A program made the translations under genes and the position numbers. Below the pieces are notes generated by a model that saw nothing but the letters and a program-made list of their open reading frames with translations, was not told the DNA's origin and made no database searches. From Roseibium sediminicola (GTDB taxonomy: Bacteria > Pseudomonadota > Alphaproteobacteria > Rhizobiales > Stappiaceae), in assembly GCF_023156505.1 (NCBI RefSeq), contig NZ_JALNMJ010000010.1, positions 124,001 through 188,000 of the forward strand: a DNA stretch of 64,000 nt, read 5' to 3'. Positions 51,946 through 60,465 of the stretch are shown in pieces (positions within the stretch are counted from its first letter, which is position 1; each line of letters opens with the position of its first letter).

Positions 51946-53973
51946 ATGCGCTCCCTGGAACGTCTGCTCAGGCCGCGATCCATCGCCGTCATCGGCGGCG
52001 GCACCTGGTGCCGAAACGTCGTCCGTGAATGCCGCAAGGCCGGCTTTGACGGCGACCTCTGGCCCATCCATCCGACCCGCAGCGAAATCGAAGGAGTCCA
52101 GGCAGTCCGCTCCGTGGATGAGCTGCCGTCAGCGCCCGACGCCGTCTTCATCGGCGTCAATCGAAACGCCACCATCGAGGTTGTCGGAGCCCTCGCCCGT
52201 CTGGGTGCGGGCGGCGCGATCTGCTTTGCCTCCGGTTTCAGCGAAGCCACCCGCGAATTGGCAGACGGCGCCGATCTTCAGGCCGCTCTGGTCGAAGCCG
52301 CGGGCGGCATGCCCATCCTCGGGCCCAACTGCTACGGCTTCCTCAACGCCCTTGACGGCGCTTCGCTCTGGCCGGACCAGCACGGACTGCCCCCTGTTGA
52401 GACCGGCGTCGCCATCATCGCCCAATCGTCCAACATCGCTCTAAACCTCACCATGCAGACCCGAGGTCTGCCGATTGCCTATCTGATGACGGCCGGCAAC
52501 CAGGCCCAGACGGGCCTCTCGGCGATCGGCAACGCGCTTCTCGACGACGACCGCGTCACCGCCATCGGGCTCTATATCGAAGGCCTCGACGATCTTGCCG
52601 CCTTTGAGGCCTTCGCCCGCCGCGCCCATGCGCTCGGCAAGCCGGTCGTTGCCTTGAAGATCGGCCGCTCGGAAGCCTCGCAGGCCGCGACCGTCTCGCA
52701 CACGGCATCGCTTGCGGGCAGCACCGCGGGCTCCGACGCCCTCTTCAAGCGCCTCGGCATTGCCCGCGTCGACAGCCTGCCCGCGCTTCTGGAAACCTTG
52801 AAGCTGGTGCATGTCGCCGGCCCGCTCGCCAATGCCAACATCGCGTCCATGTCCTGTTCCGGCGGCGAAGCCAGCCTGATCGCCGACACTGCCGTCGGTC
52901 GCATGGTTTCCTTTCCGGCCCTGACCGCCGATCAGCGGTCCGCGCTTGCCGATGCCCTCGGCCCCAAGGTCGCGCTCGCCAACCCACTCGACTATCACAC
53001 CTATATCTGGGGCGACGAAGCCGCCATGAGCCGCTGCTACGCAGCGATGATGCTCGGCGATCTTTCCCTCGGGCTCGTCATACTCGACATTCCGCGCCAG
53101 GACCGCTGCGATCCGCAGGCCTGGCTGATGGTGTTCGACGCCGTTGAAGCGGCCCAGAAATCCTCCGGCAAGCAGATGGCCATTCTGAGCTCCCTGCCCG
53201 AGCTGATGCCGGAGGCCATCGCAACCGACCTGATCGCCCGGGGTATTGTCCCGCTCTGTGGCTTCGACGAGGCCCTGTCCGCCATCGAAGCGGCCGCACT
53301 TTTCGGCAAGCCCTTGACCGCCGACCCGGTCCATATCCCCGGCCCTGTCCTTGCCCCACGCCTTGTCGAGGAAAAGGACGCCACGGCTTTGCTCGCGAGC
53401 CACGGCCTGCGCATTCCGGCCAGCAAGTCAGCGGACAGTCCCGCAGCCGCCGCGCAAGCCGCCGAAGAAATCGGCTTCCCGGTGGTCCTGAAAGGGACCG
53501 GCATAGCCCACAAGACCGAGGCCGGTGCTGTCATGCTCAATCTCAGCACGGCCTGCGAGGTGCATCAAGCGGCCGAGACCATGCCGACGGCCACGTTCCT
53601 GGTTGAGGAGATGGTCACCGGAACCCTTGCCGAGCTCCTGGTTGGCGTCGTCCGCGACCCGGCCCATGGCTACGTGTTGACCCTCGCAGCCGGTGGTACC
53701 CTGACAGAGATTCTGCAGGACAACACCTCGCTCGTCCTGCCTGTTCGAGAAGAAGATATCCGCAAGGCTCTCGACAGTCTGAAGATTGGTCGGGTGCTCC
53801 AGGGCTATCGTGGCATGCCACCTTGCGATCAGGATGCCATCGTCGCCGCCGTCCTGGCCGTTCAGGCCCTTGCCCTCGGCGCACCGGTCGAGGAAGTTGA
53901 AATCAATCCCCTGCTCTGCGGCAGGGACTTTGCCATCGCCGCCGACGCGCTGGTGAGACTGGGAGGAAACTGA
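51946..53973 (+). CDS. acyl-CoA synthetase, ADP-forming (acetate--CoA ligase family, fused subunits)
   Basis: 675 residues. A CoA-binding Rossmann domain (PRSIAVIGGG) and ligase-CoA domains with the phosphohistidine motif TVSHTASLAGSTAG near residue 250 are followed by a C-terminal ATP-grasp domain (IPASKSADSPAAAAQAAEEI, PVVLKGTGIAHKTEAGAV, VEINPLLCG). The family makes acyl-CoA plus ADP from acid, CoA and ATP. Here it probably activates gamma-butyrobetaine, crotonobetaine or carnitine, replacing the AMP-forming CaiC. The stop overlaps caiD (TGATG). Confidence 0.85.
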   Translation: MRSLERLLRPRSIAVIGGGTWCRNVVRECRKAGFDGDLWPIHPTRSEIEGVQAVRSVDELPSAPDAVFIGVNRNATIEVVGALARLGAGGAICFASGFSEATRELADGADLQAALVEAAGGMPILGPNCYGFLNALDGASLWPDQHGLPPVETGVAIIAQSSNIALNLTMQTRGLPIAYLMTAGNQAQTGLSAIGNALLDDDRVTAIGLYIEGLDDLAAFEAFARRAHALGKPVVALKIGRSEASQAATVSHTASLAGSTAGSDALFKRLGIARVDSLPALLETLKLVHVAGPLANANIASMSCSGGEASLIADTAVGRMVSFPALTADQRSALADALGPKVALANPLDYHTYIWGDEAAMSRCYAAMMLGDLSLGLVILDIPRQDRCDPQAWLMVFDAVEAAQKSSGKQMAILSSLPELMPEAIATDLIARGIVPLCGFDEALSAIEAAALFGKPLTADPVHIPGPVLAPRLVEEKDATALLASHGLRIPASKSADSPAAAAQAAEEIGFPVVLKGTGIAHKTEAGAVMLNLSTACEVHQAAETMPTATFLVEEMVTGTLAELLVGVVRDPAHGYVLTLAAGGTLTEILQDNTSLVLPVREEDIRKALDSLKIGRVLQGYRGMPPCDQDAIVAAVLAVQALALGAPVEEVEINPLLCGRDFAIAADALVRLGGN

Positions 53974-54755
53974 TGGAAGGTCCCATCAAGACCGAAAGAC
54001 GCGGCCACATCCTGGCCGTCACGCTGGACCGGCCCAAGGCCAACGCCATTGATCTCGCCACCAGCCGGATCATGGGCGACGTCTTCACCGACTTCCGCGA
54101 CGATCCGGAGCTGCGCGTCGCCATCGTCACCGGTGCGGGCGAGAAATTCTTCTGCCCCGGCTGGGATCTGAAGGCCGCCGCCGACGGCGATGCGGTTGAC
54201 GGCGACTATGGCAAGGGTGGTTTCGGCGGCCTGCAGGAACTTCGCGGCCTCAACAAGCCGGTGATTGCCGCCGTCAACGGCATCTGCTGCGGCGGCGGCC
54301 TTGAACTGGCACTGTCCGCCGACATCATCCTCGCCGCCGACCATGCCACCTTCGCCCTGCCGGAGATCCGCTCAGGCACGGTGGCCGATGCGGCCAGCAT
54401 CAAGCTGCCGAAGCGCATCCCCTATCACATCGCCATGGAGATGCTGCTGACCGGCCGCTGGATCGAAGCGGACGAAGCCGCCCGCTGGGGCCTGATCAAC
54501 CACATCTATCCCGCGACCGATCTGATGGTGGAAGCCTGGAAGCTGGCCGAGCTGCTCGCCTCCGGTCCGCCGCTTGTGTACGCGGCGCTGAAGGAAATCG
54601 TGCGCGAAGCGGAAGACATGAAGTTCCAGGACGCCCTCAACCGCATCACCCGAAGCCAGTTCGAAACGGTCGAAAAGCTCTATCGCTCGGAAGACCAGAA
54701 GGAAGGCGCCCGCGCCTTTGCCGAAAAACGCGATCCGGTCTGGAAAGGCCGCTAG
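53973..54755 (+). CDS. caiD: enoyl-CoA hydratase, probable carnitinyl-CoA dehydratase
   Basis: 260 residues, crotonase fold. Landmarks are TLDRPKANAIDLATSRIM, the oxyanion loop FFCPGWDLKAAADGD, VNGICCGGGLELALSADIIL, FALPEIRSGTVADAASIKLP and a C-terminal EGARAFAEKRDPVWKG. These agree with CaiD, which interconverts crotonobetainyl-CoA and L-carnitinyl-CoA. The operon partners (acyl-CoA dehydrogenase before, carnitine dehydrogenase after) support the name. Confidence 0.8.
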   Translation: MEGPIKTERRGHILAVTLDRPKANAIDLATSRIMGDVFTDFRDDPELRVAIVTGAGEKFFCPGWDLKAAADGDAVDGDYGKGGFGGLQELRGLNKPVIAAVNGICCGGGLELALSADIILAADHATFALPEIRSGTVADAASIKLPKRIPYHIAMEMLLTGRWIEADEAARWGLINHIYPATDLMVEAWKLAELLASGPPLVYAALKEIVREAEDMKFQDALNRITRSQFETVEKLYRSEDQKEGARAFAEKRDPVWKGR

Positions 54756-54764
54756 GAGTTCAAA

Positions 54765-55682
54765 ATGCCCCTTCAAATGAACCGCGACGTCTTCATCACC
54801 TGCGCCGTGACCGGCTCCGGCGGCACCCAGGACAAGTCTCCTCACGTGCCGCGCAGCCCGAAGCAAATCGCCGACAGCGCCATTGACGCTGCCAAGGCGG
54901 GCGCGGCCATCGTTCATTGCCATGTACGCGAACCGGAAACCGGCGCTCCGTCCCGCCGCCTGGACTATTACCGGGAGGTCACCGAGCGTATCCGCGATGC
55001 GGATGTCGATGTGGTCTTGAACCTCACGGCCGGCATGGGCGGCGACATCGTCTTCGGATCCACCGAGGCCCCACTCCCTGTCAATCCGGCCGGTACCGAC
55101 ATGATCGGCGCCACCGAGCGCATGGCCCATGTCCGTGAGTGCCTGCCGGAAATCTGCACGCTGGACTGCGGCACCATGAATTTCGCCGAGGCGGACTATG
55201 TCATGACCAACACGCCGGGCATGCTGCGCGCCATGGGCGCCATGATGACCGAGCTCGGCGTCAAGCCCGAGATCGAGGCTTTCGACACCGGGCACCTGTG
55301 GTTCGCCAAGCAGCTGGTCAAGGAGGGCACTCTCGCCTCCCCGGCCCTGGTGCAACTGTGCATGGGCGTGCCCTGGGGCGCTCCGAACGACCTCAACACC
55401 TTCATGGCCATGGTCAATGCCATTCCGGACGACTGGGCCTGGTCGGCCTTCAGCCTCGGCCGGGACCAGATGCCCTATGCGGCCGCGGCCGTTCTGGCCG
55501 GCGGCAATGTTCGCGTCGGCCTGGAAGACAACATTTTCCTCGAAAAAGGCGTTCTTGCCACCAATGCCCAGCTGGTTGAAAAGGCCGTCGGCGTGGTCGA
55601 AGGCATGGGCGCCCGCATCATTGGGCCGGAAGCTGTTCGTGAGAAGCTCGGCCTGACCAAACGCGCACCGGTGGCAGCCTGA
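54765..55682 (+). CDS. BKACE-family 3-dehydrocarnitine cleavage enzyme
   Basis: 305 residues of the beta-keto acid cleavage enzyme family (DUF849). Zinc ligands lie in VHCHVREPETG; other landmarks are CAVTGSGGT, VVLNLTAGMGGDIVFG, DCGTMNF and VRVGLEDNIFLEKG. The family condenses a beta-keto acid with acetyl-CoA and splits it; with 3-dehydrocarnitine the products are betainyl-CoA and acetoacetate. AGGAG precedes the ATG. Position beside L-carnitine dehydrogenase makes this substrate likely. Confidence 0.85.
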   Translation: MPLQMNRDVFITCAVTGSGGTQDKSPHVPRSPKQIADSAIDAAKAGAAIVHCHVREPETGAPSRRLDYYREVTERIRDADVDVVLNLTAGMGGDIVFGSTEAPLPVNPAGTDMIGATERMAHVRECLPEICTLDCGTMNFAEADYVMTNTPGMLRAMGAMMTELGVKPEIEAFDTGHLWFAKQLVKEGTLASPALVQLCMGVPWGAPNDLNTFMAMVNAIPDDWAWSAFSLGRDQMPYAAAAVLAGGNVRVGLEDNIFLEKGVLATNAQLVEKAVGVVEGMGARIIGPEAVREKLGLTKRAPVAA

Positions 55683-55684
55683 CC

Positions 55685-56449
55685 ATGAGCTCGCGCGTCC
55701 TTGTCACGGCCGGTGCTTCCGGCATCGGCCGTGCCATTGCAGAACGGTTCTTAGGCGAAGGGAACCGGGTCGCCATCTGCGACGCAGATCCTGCCGCGGT
55801 AAAGGCGTTTGCGGAAACGCATCCGGCCGCGATCACAGCCGTTGCCGACGTCACCTCCGAAGAGGACATGGACCGGTTCCTGACCGGCCTTGAGGCCGAC
55901 TGGGGCGGCATTGACATCGTCTGCGCCAATGCCGGCACAGGTGGCCCCGCCGGAGCCATCGAGACGCTGGATTACACGGAGTGGCAACGCTGTGTCGCGA
56001 CCAATCTGCATGGCGCTTTCCTGACCTGCCGCTGGGCGGCCAGGGTGATGAAGGCTCAAGGGCATGGCCTGATCACGCTTACCTCCTCCACCGCCGGTCT
56101 TTACGGCTACCCGTTCCGCTCCCCCTATGCCTCGGCCAAATGGGCCATCGTCGGCCTCACCAAGACCTTGGCCATGGAGCTCGGGCCCCATGGCATCCGG
56201 GTAAACGCCGTCTGTCCGGGCGCTGTCGAAGGCGATCGCATGGACCGGGTCGTTGCCATGGAAGCCAGGGCCCGCGGCGAGACCGAAGAGGCCATTCGCC
56301 AAAGCTACGTCAAAGGCGTCTCGCTCAGGACCTGGGTGACCGCCGAGGACGTCGCCAACAGCATCCACTTTCTGGCGTCCGAAGCCGGCGCCCGTATTTC
56401 AGGACAGATCCTGGCCATTGACGGCCACACGGAGACACTCGCACCATGA
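55685..56449 (+). CDS. SDR-family oxidoreductase in the carnitine operon
   Basis: 254 residues, classical short-chain dehydrogenase: VTAGASGIGRAIAE (Gly-rich NAD(P) loop), VCANAGTGGPAG, catalytic YASAK in SPYASAKWAIVGLTKTLA, and RVNAVCPGAV. It may reduce acetoacetate to 3-hydroxybutyrate or act on another hydroxy-acid of the pathway; sequence alone does not decide. It overlaps the carnitine dehydrogenase gene by ATGA. Confidence 0.8.
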   Translation: MSSRVLVTAGASGIGRAIAERFLGEGNRVAICDADPAAVKAFAETHPAAITAVADVTSEEDMDRFLTGLEADWGGIDIVCANAGTGGPAGAIETLDYTEWQRCVATNLHGAFLTCRWAARVMKAQGHGLITLTSSTAGLYGYPFRSPYASAKWAIVGLTKTLAMELGPHGIRVNAVCPGAVEGDRMDRVVAMEARARGETEEAIRQSYVKGVSLRTWVTAEDVANSIHFLASEAGARISGQILAIDGHTETLAP

Positions 56450-57870
56450 CCCAAAAAGCATGCATCGTCGGCGGCGGCGTGATCGGCGGCGGCTGGGCCG
56501 CCCGTTTTCTTCTGAACGGCTGGGACGTTGCGGTCTTCGACCCCGACCCGGAAGCCGAACGCAAGATCGGCGAGGTTATCGCCAATGCCCGCCGCAGCCT
56601 GCCGTCCCTCTATGACAAACGCCTGCCGGACGAAGGCAAACTCACGTTCCATAATGATCTGACCGAAGCCGCAAAGGGCGCCGACTGGATCCAGGAAAGT
56701 GTGCCGGAACGGCTGGAGCTGAAACACAAGGTGCTCGGCAACCTGACCGAGATGGCGTCCCCGACCACCGTCATCGGCTCCTCCACCTCCGGCTTCAAAC
56801 CCTCGGAACTTTGCGCGGAAGGCGCCCGCGCCATCGTCGCCCACCCGTTCAACCCGGTCTATCTGCTACCGCTGATCGAGCTGGTCGGCGATCCTGGCGA
56901 GACGGCGCGCGCTGCGGAAATCCTGCGGTCCATCGGCATGTTCCCGCTGACTGTGCGCAAGGAGATCGACGCCCACATCGCCGACCGCTTCCTGGAAGCG
57001 GTCTGGCGCGAGGCCCTCTGGCTGGTCAAGGACGGCATCGCCACGACGGAAGAGATCGACGAGGCCATCCGCATGGGCTTTGGCCTTCGCTGGGCGCAAA
57101 TGGGCCTGTTCGAGACCTACCGCATCGCGGGAGGCGAAGCCGGCATGAAACATTTCATGGCCCAGTTCGGCCCGTGCCTCACCTGGCCCTGGACCAAGCT
57201 GATGGACGTGCCTGAGTTCACCGACGAGCTGGTCGATCTGATCGCAGGCCAGTCGGACGACCAGTCGCGACATCTTTCGATCCGCGAACTGGAGCGGCTG
57301 CGTGACGACAATCTCGTCGGCATGATGCGCGCCCTGAAAAAAAGCGGCAGCGGCGCCGGTGGCGTTCTGGTGGCCCACGAAAAGGCCCTTGCCAATGCCG
57401 AACCGGCCGAACTCCCGGTCACCGTGGACCGCCAGATCCCGCAAAGCTGGACCGATTACAACAATCACATGAACGAGGCCCATTACCTCGAAGCCGGCGC
57501 GGCGGCGACCGATCGCTTCATGGAACTGATCGGTGCGGACGCGGACTATATCGCCTCGGGCAAGAGCTATTTCACCGTCGAGAACCACCTGCGCTATCTG
57601 GACGAGCTGAAAGCGGGCGAACGCCTCACCGTCACCACCCAGGTCCTTCAGGGCGAAGGCAAGAAGATGAAGCTGTTCCATTTCCTGAAAAACGGCGACG
57701 GCAAGGTGGCCGCCACAATGGAAACCATGCTGCTCCATGTCGACCTCACCACCCGCGCCAGCTGCCCACCGCCCCCTGAGGTCGAGGAAAAACTGACTGC
57801 GTTTGCGAAGGCCCATACCACGCTGCCCGTGCCCGATGGCGCAGGGCGTTATGTGGGGCAGCGGGGTTAG
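56446..57870 (+). CDS. lcdH: L-carnitine dehydrogenase fused to a thioesterase
   Basis: 474 residues. The first about 320 are a 3-hydroxyacyl-CoA-dehydrogenase-like enzyme: NAD loop VGGGVIGGGWAARF, VIGSSTSGFKPSEL, AHPFNPVYLLPLIELVGD. The last about 150 are a hotdog-fold thioesterase (SWTDYNNHMNEAHYLEAGAA, FTVENHLRYLDELKAGERL). The first domain oxidises L-carnitine to 3-dehydrocarnitine; the second most likely hydrolyses betainyl-CoA to glycine betaine, on either side of the BKACE step. Such fusions occur in rhizobia. Last gene of the operon. Confidence 0.88.
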   Translation: MTQKACIVGGGVIGGGWAARFLLNGWDVAVFDPDPEAERKIGEVIANARRSLPSLYDKRLPDEGKLTFHNDLTEAAKGADWIQESVPERLELKHKVLGNLTEMASPTTVIGSSTSGFKPSELCAEGARAIVAHPFNPVYLLPLIELVGDPGETARAAEILRSIGMFPLTVRKEIDAHIADRFLEAVWREALWLVKDGIATTEEIDEAIRMGFGLRWAQMGLFETYRIAGGEAGMKHFMAQFGPCLTWPWTKLMDVPEFTDELVDLIAGQSDDQSRHLSIRELERLRDDNLVGMMRALKKSGSGAGGVLVAHEKALANAEPAELPVTVDRQIPQSWTDYNNHMNEAHYLEAGAAATDRFMELIGADADYIASGKSYFTVENHLRYLDELKAGERLTVTTQVLQGEGKKMKLFHFLKNGDGKVAATMETMLLHVDLTTRASCPPPPEVEEKLTAFAKAHTTLPVPDGAGRYVGQRG

Positions 57871-57925
57871 CTCGGGAGCATTCGAACCCGAAAGGCCAAA
57901 ACCTCCGGTCGTCACACCCACCGAC

Positions 57926-58031
57926 GTCATCCTGAGGAGGACCGCCAGGTCCGTCTCGAAGGATCGGCAGCGCGCTCAGAAGCCTGTGGCCTATCCTTCG
58001 AGACGCGCGCAAGCGCGCTCCTCAGGATGAC
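57926..58031. repeat. 106-bp palindromic REP-like element
   Basis: Outer arms GTCATCCTGAGGAG and CTCCTCAGGATGAC, inner arms CGTCTCGAAGGAT and ATCCTTCGAGACG. This is a form of the dispersed CCTGAGGAG...TCTCGAAGGAT palindromes I recall from Hyphomicrobiales genomes. It lies 55 bases after the carnitine operon and may shield its 3' end. Confidence 0.8.
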
Positions 58032-58112
58032 GCTGGTGAGGATACAAAGTCCGAAGTGACACGATGCGTCCACCTGGTGAGCGGCAATGGACAGACCGGC
58101 GCCCCCCTCCAC

Positions 58113-58163
58113 CGTCATTCCGGACAAGTGCAGCGAAGCTGCGCGCAGATCCGGAATCCAGCG
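58113..58163. repeat. 51-bp dispersed repeat (CGTCATTCCGG type)
   Basis: CGTCATTCCGGACAAGTGCA with inverted CCGGA/TCCGG arms and an inner GCAGCGAAGCTGC hairpin, ending GGAATCCAGCG. A second, different family of short intergenic repeats common in alphaproteobacteria. It lies between the 106-bp element and the CBS gene. Confidence 0.7.
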
Positions 58164-58197
58164 CATCGGCGTGAGCGCAGCGAACTCCGTTTCCCTC

Positions 58198-58719
58198 TTA
58201 CCCCACGATCAGCTGCTTCAGCTGCAGCGCTTCGTACTCCAGTTCGGTCAGCCGGTAATTGACCACATCGCCAATGGTGATGATGCCCGCGAGGGCGTCG
58301 TCCTCGACCACCGGCATGTGGCGGAAGCGGCCGTCGGTCATCTTGCGCAGCACCGTGATCAAAGCATCGTCCGGGTGACAGACCTCAACGGTCTTCGTCA
58401 TGATGTCCTCTACCTTTTGCGGCAGGGTCTGTCCCGGCGTTTCGGCCAGCCGGCGCACGATGTCGCGCTCCGAAAGGATGCCCTGCAGCCTGCCGTCGGC
58501 GTCCTTCACCACCACCGCGCCGATTTTCTTGTCGCGGAGCATCACCACCGCCTCATGCAGCGTGTTCTGCGGGCGCAGCGCATGAACGTCCGATCCCTTT
58601 TTATCTAGGATCTTCCGTACGGTCGCGGTTTCATGCTTGAGATTGGTGTCTGGAGTCTGGCTATGCGTCGTCGCGTGCATCTTGTCTTTTCGGCTGGGGG
58701 CCTGATAAGAGCTTGGCAT
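58198..58719 (-). CDS. CBS-domain-pair protein
   Basis: 173 residues: an unstructured N-terminus (SRKDKMHATTHSQTPDTN), then two CBS motifs, LHEAVVMLRDKKIGAVVVKD with GILSERDIVRRL, and LITVLRKMTDGRFRHMPVVE with GIITIGDVVNYRL. Stand-alone CBS pairs bind adenine nucleotides and act as energy or redox sensors. ATG 58719 has AAGGAG 8 bases upstream; an internal ATG at 58680 is possible. A single gene. Confidence 0.85.
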   Translation of the reverse strand: MPSSYQAPSRKDKMHATTHSQTPDTNLKHETATVRKILDKKGSDVHALRPQNTLHEAVVMLRDKKIGAVVVKDADGRLQGILSERDIVRRLAETPGQTLPQKVEDIMTKTVEVCHPDDALITVLRKMTDGRFRHMPVVEDDALAGIITIGDVVNYRLTELEYEALQLKQLIVG

Positions 58720-58802
58720 GTATATGGCTCCTTACTGATTGACCGCCTCGGGCAGTAAGGAACAGCTTAACCGAAACTGGTCGGCCTAAGGAACTCTCCA
58801 AA

Positions 58803-58988
58803 TTGGCAGAATATTTTCTGACGCCCCTGACCGCCACGATCTTCTTCGTGCTCGCCTGTCTGGCGGGCTATCAGTACCGCCGCGTCTGGGTCAAGGAAGG
58901 GCCACGCTGGCAATTGTGGCTCTATGGTGTGATCGCCGGCGCCTGCCTGGCGCTGGTAGCGTTCATTCCGGTGTCGGCCACCGGGTAA
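58803..58988 (+). CDS. 61-residue membrane protein facing nqrM
   Basis: Two hydrophobic helices (LTATIFFVLACLAGYQY and WLYGVIAGACLALVAFIPVS) joined by a basic loop (RRVWVKEGPRW). TTG start with AAGGA about 10 bases upstream. It converges on nqrM with 12 bases between stops. No family recognised; a link to Na+-NQR assembly is only positional. Confidence 0.5.
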   Translation: MAEYFLTPLTATIFFVLACLAGYQYRRVWVKEGPRWQLWLYGVIAGACLALVAFIPVSATG

Positions 58989-59000
58989 CAAGGACGGCTT

Positions 59001-59240
59001 TCAGCCCTCTTGCGCTTCCATTTCCTTGAGCATCTTGCGGGCGCGCGGGCACGCCAGACGTTCCCGCAGCGGGCTGTTCGGATCGATTTCCTTGTTGCAG
59101 ACCAGGCAATGATCCGCATCGGCAATCGCGTTCAGCCCGCCGCAACTTCCCTTGATGGTCCGGCCGGAAAAGATCACGCCGACCGCCATCCCGGTGATGA
59201 CGGTCAAAAGAAGCGCGAAAGCCAGAACAAAGGTCAGCAC
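59001..59240 (-). CDS. nqrM: Na+-NQR maturation protein NqrM
   Basis: 79 residues: a single N-terminal transmembrane helix ([20 protein letters not shown]), then the family signature [11 protein letters not shown] and a cysteine pair in CLVCNK. NqrM (formerly DUF539/YhgN-like) delivers iron to the cysteine cluster between NqrD and NqrE. It lies 18 bases downstream of apbE on the same strand, so the two maturation factors are co-transcribed and divergent from nqrA. Confidence 0.85.
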   Translation of the reverse strand: MLTFVLAFALLLTVITGMAVGVIFSGRTIKGSCGGLNAIADADHCLVCNKEIDPNSPLRERLACPRARKMLKEMEAQEG

Positions 59241-59258
59241 GGTCTCGGTCCGTTCGGT

Positions 59259-60353
59259 TTAGGCCTGAAGGGCAGCGAACCTGTCGCTGGACGAGGTCAC
59301 GAAACCCTTGTCGCCCGCATCCGCATGCCGGTCAATGAACAGCACCGCCAGATCACGCTGATTTGCGATCTCAAGGCCCCGCTCGGTGCCATGCACCAGC
59401 AGCGCGGTCGCCCAGGCATCCGCCAGCATGGCGTTTTCCGCCAGGACGGTTACGGAGGCGGTGCGGTGGGTGATCGGCCGGCCGGTCTTGGCATCGATGA
59501 TGTGCGAGTAGCGCTGGCCGTCCTGCTCGAAATAATTGCGGTAGTCGCCGGAGGTTGCCATGCCTAGATTGGAGACGCTGGCGACCTTGTAGGCCTGACG
59601 GTTGAGGGCATCGGGAGATTCGATGCCGATCTGCCAGTCGAGCCCGTCGGCATTGCGGCCGGACACATAGAGATCGCCGCCGATTTCAACCATGAAATCG
59701 GTCAAGCCGAAGCTTTTGACCACCTGGGCCATCTGGTCGATGCCGTAACCCTTGCCGATCGACGGCAGAAAGATCTGCGTGTTCGGACGGCCCTTGCGGA
59801 CCTGTGTGCCATTGACGCTCAGGCCGTCCGTCTGACCAGCGGCATCGAAGGCGGCTGCAAGCTTGTCGGCGGAAGGCTGTGCATGAGCGGAACCGCCCTT
59901 GGCGCCGAAACCCCAGGCTTCGATCACCGGGCCGAGGGTGATGTCGAACTGGCCTTCGCTGGCGGCATGGACGTCCTTGGCGGCGCTGATGACCCGGGCA
60001 AGATCCTCGGAGACGGACATCGGCTGGGTCGAGGCATGCGCGTTGAAACGCGACACTTCGGAGGACGCGTCCCAGTTGGACATCTGCGCGGTGACCTTGA
60101 AGAGACTGTTTTCGATTGCCAGACGCAGGGCGGCCTTGTCCACGCCGCGCTCATGGTCTAGAGCCTTGACCGAATAACTCGTCCCCATCGTCGATCCTGA
60201 AAGCTCGACAACATCCGCACCGCCTTTACAGGCAGCCACGGTGAGCGACATCAGGATGAAACTCCGCCGGGAGAATTTAATGTTAGTTGGCACGATACCA
60301 GCCTCCGATCGATCACCTGCGACTTTCGCCGCGCACTCAGTCGCGCTTTTCAT
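59259..60353 (-). CDS. apbE: FAD:protein FMN transferase ApbE
   Basis: 364 residues. A lipoprotein-like N-terminus (RRSFILMSLTVAAC) is followed by the ApbE fold: VVELSGSTMGTSYSV, PSIGKGYGIDQMAQVV, FMVEIGGDLYVSGR, SHIIDAKTGRPI and the Mg site NAMLADAWATALLVHG. It covalently attaches FMN to threonines of NqrB and NqrC in the periplasm. The ATG at 60353 has GGAA upstream; the frame runs on into nqrA, which cannot be real. Divergent from nqrA. Confidence 0.9.
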   Translation of the reverse strand: MKSATECAAKVAGDRSEAGIVPTNIKFSRRSFILMSLTVAACKGGADVVELSGSTMGTSYSVKALDHERGVDKAALRLAIENSLFKVTAQMSNWDASSEVSRFNAHASTQPMSVSEDLARVISAAKDVHAASEGQFDITLGPVIEAWGFGAKGGSAHAQPSADKLAAAFDAAGQTDGLSVNGTQVRKGRPNTQIFLPSIGKGYGIDQMAQVVKSFGLTDFMVEIGGDLYVSGRNADGLDWQIGIESPDALNRQAYKVASVSNLGMATSGDYRNYFEQDGQRYSHIIDAKTGRPITHRTASVTVLAENAMLADAWATALLVHGTERGLEIANQRDLAVLFIDRHADAGDKGFVTSSSDRFAALQA

Positions 60354-60465
60354 TGGTTCCGGTGTCTGATTCAACAAAAAAATGGAGCTAATTGGCAAAT
60401 TAGTTCTTTTTCGCGGCGCAAAAACGTAGGATACGGCGTTTTGTCGAAATCTGGAGGCCAGATGC

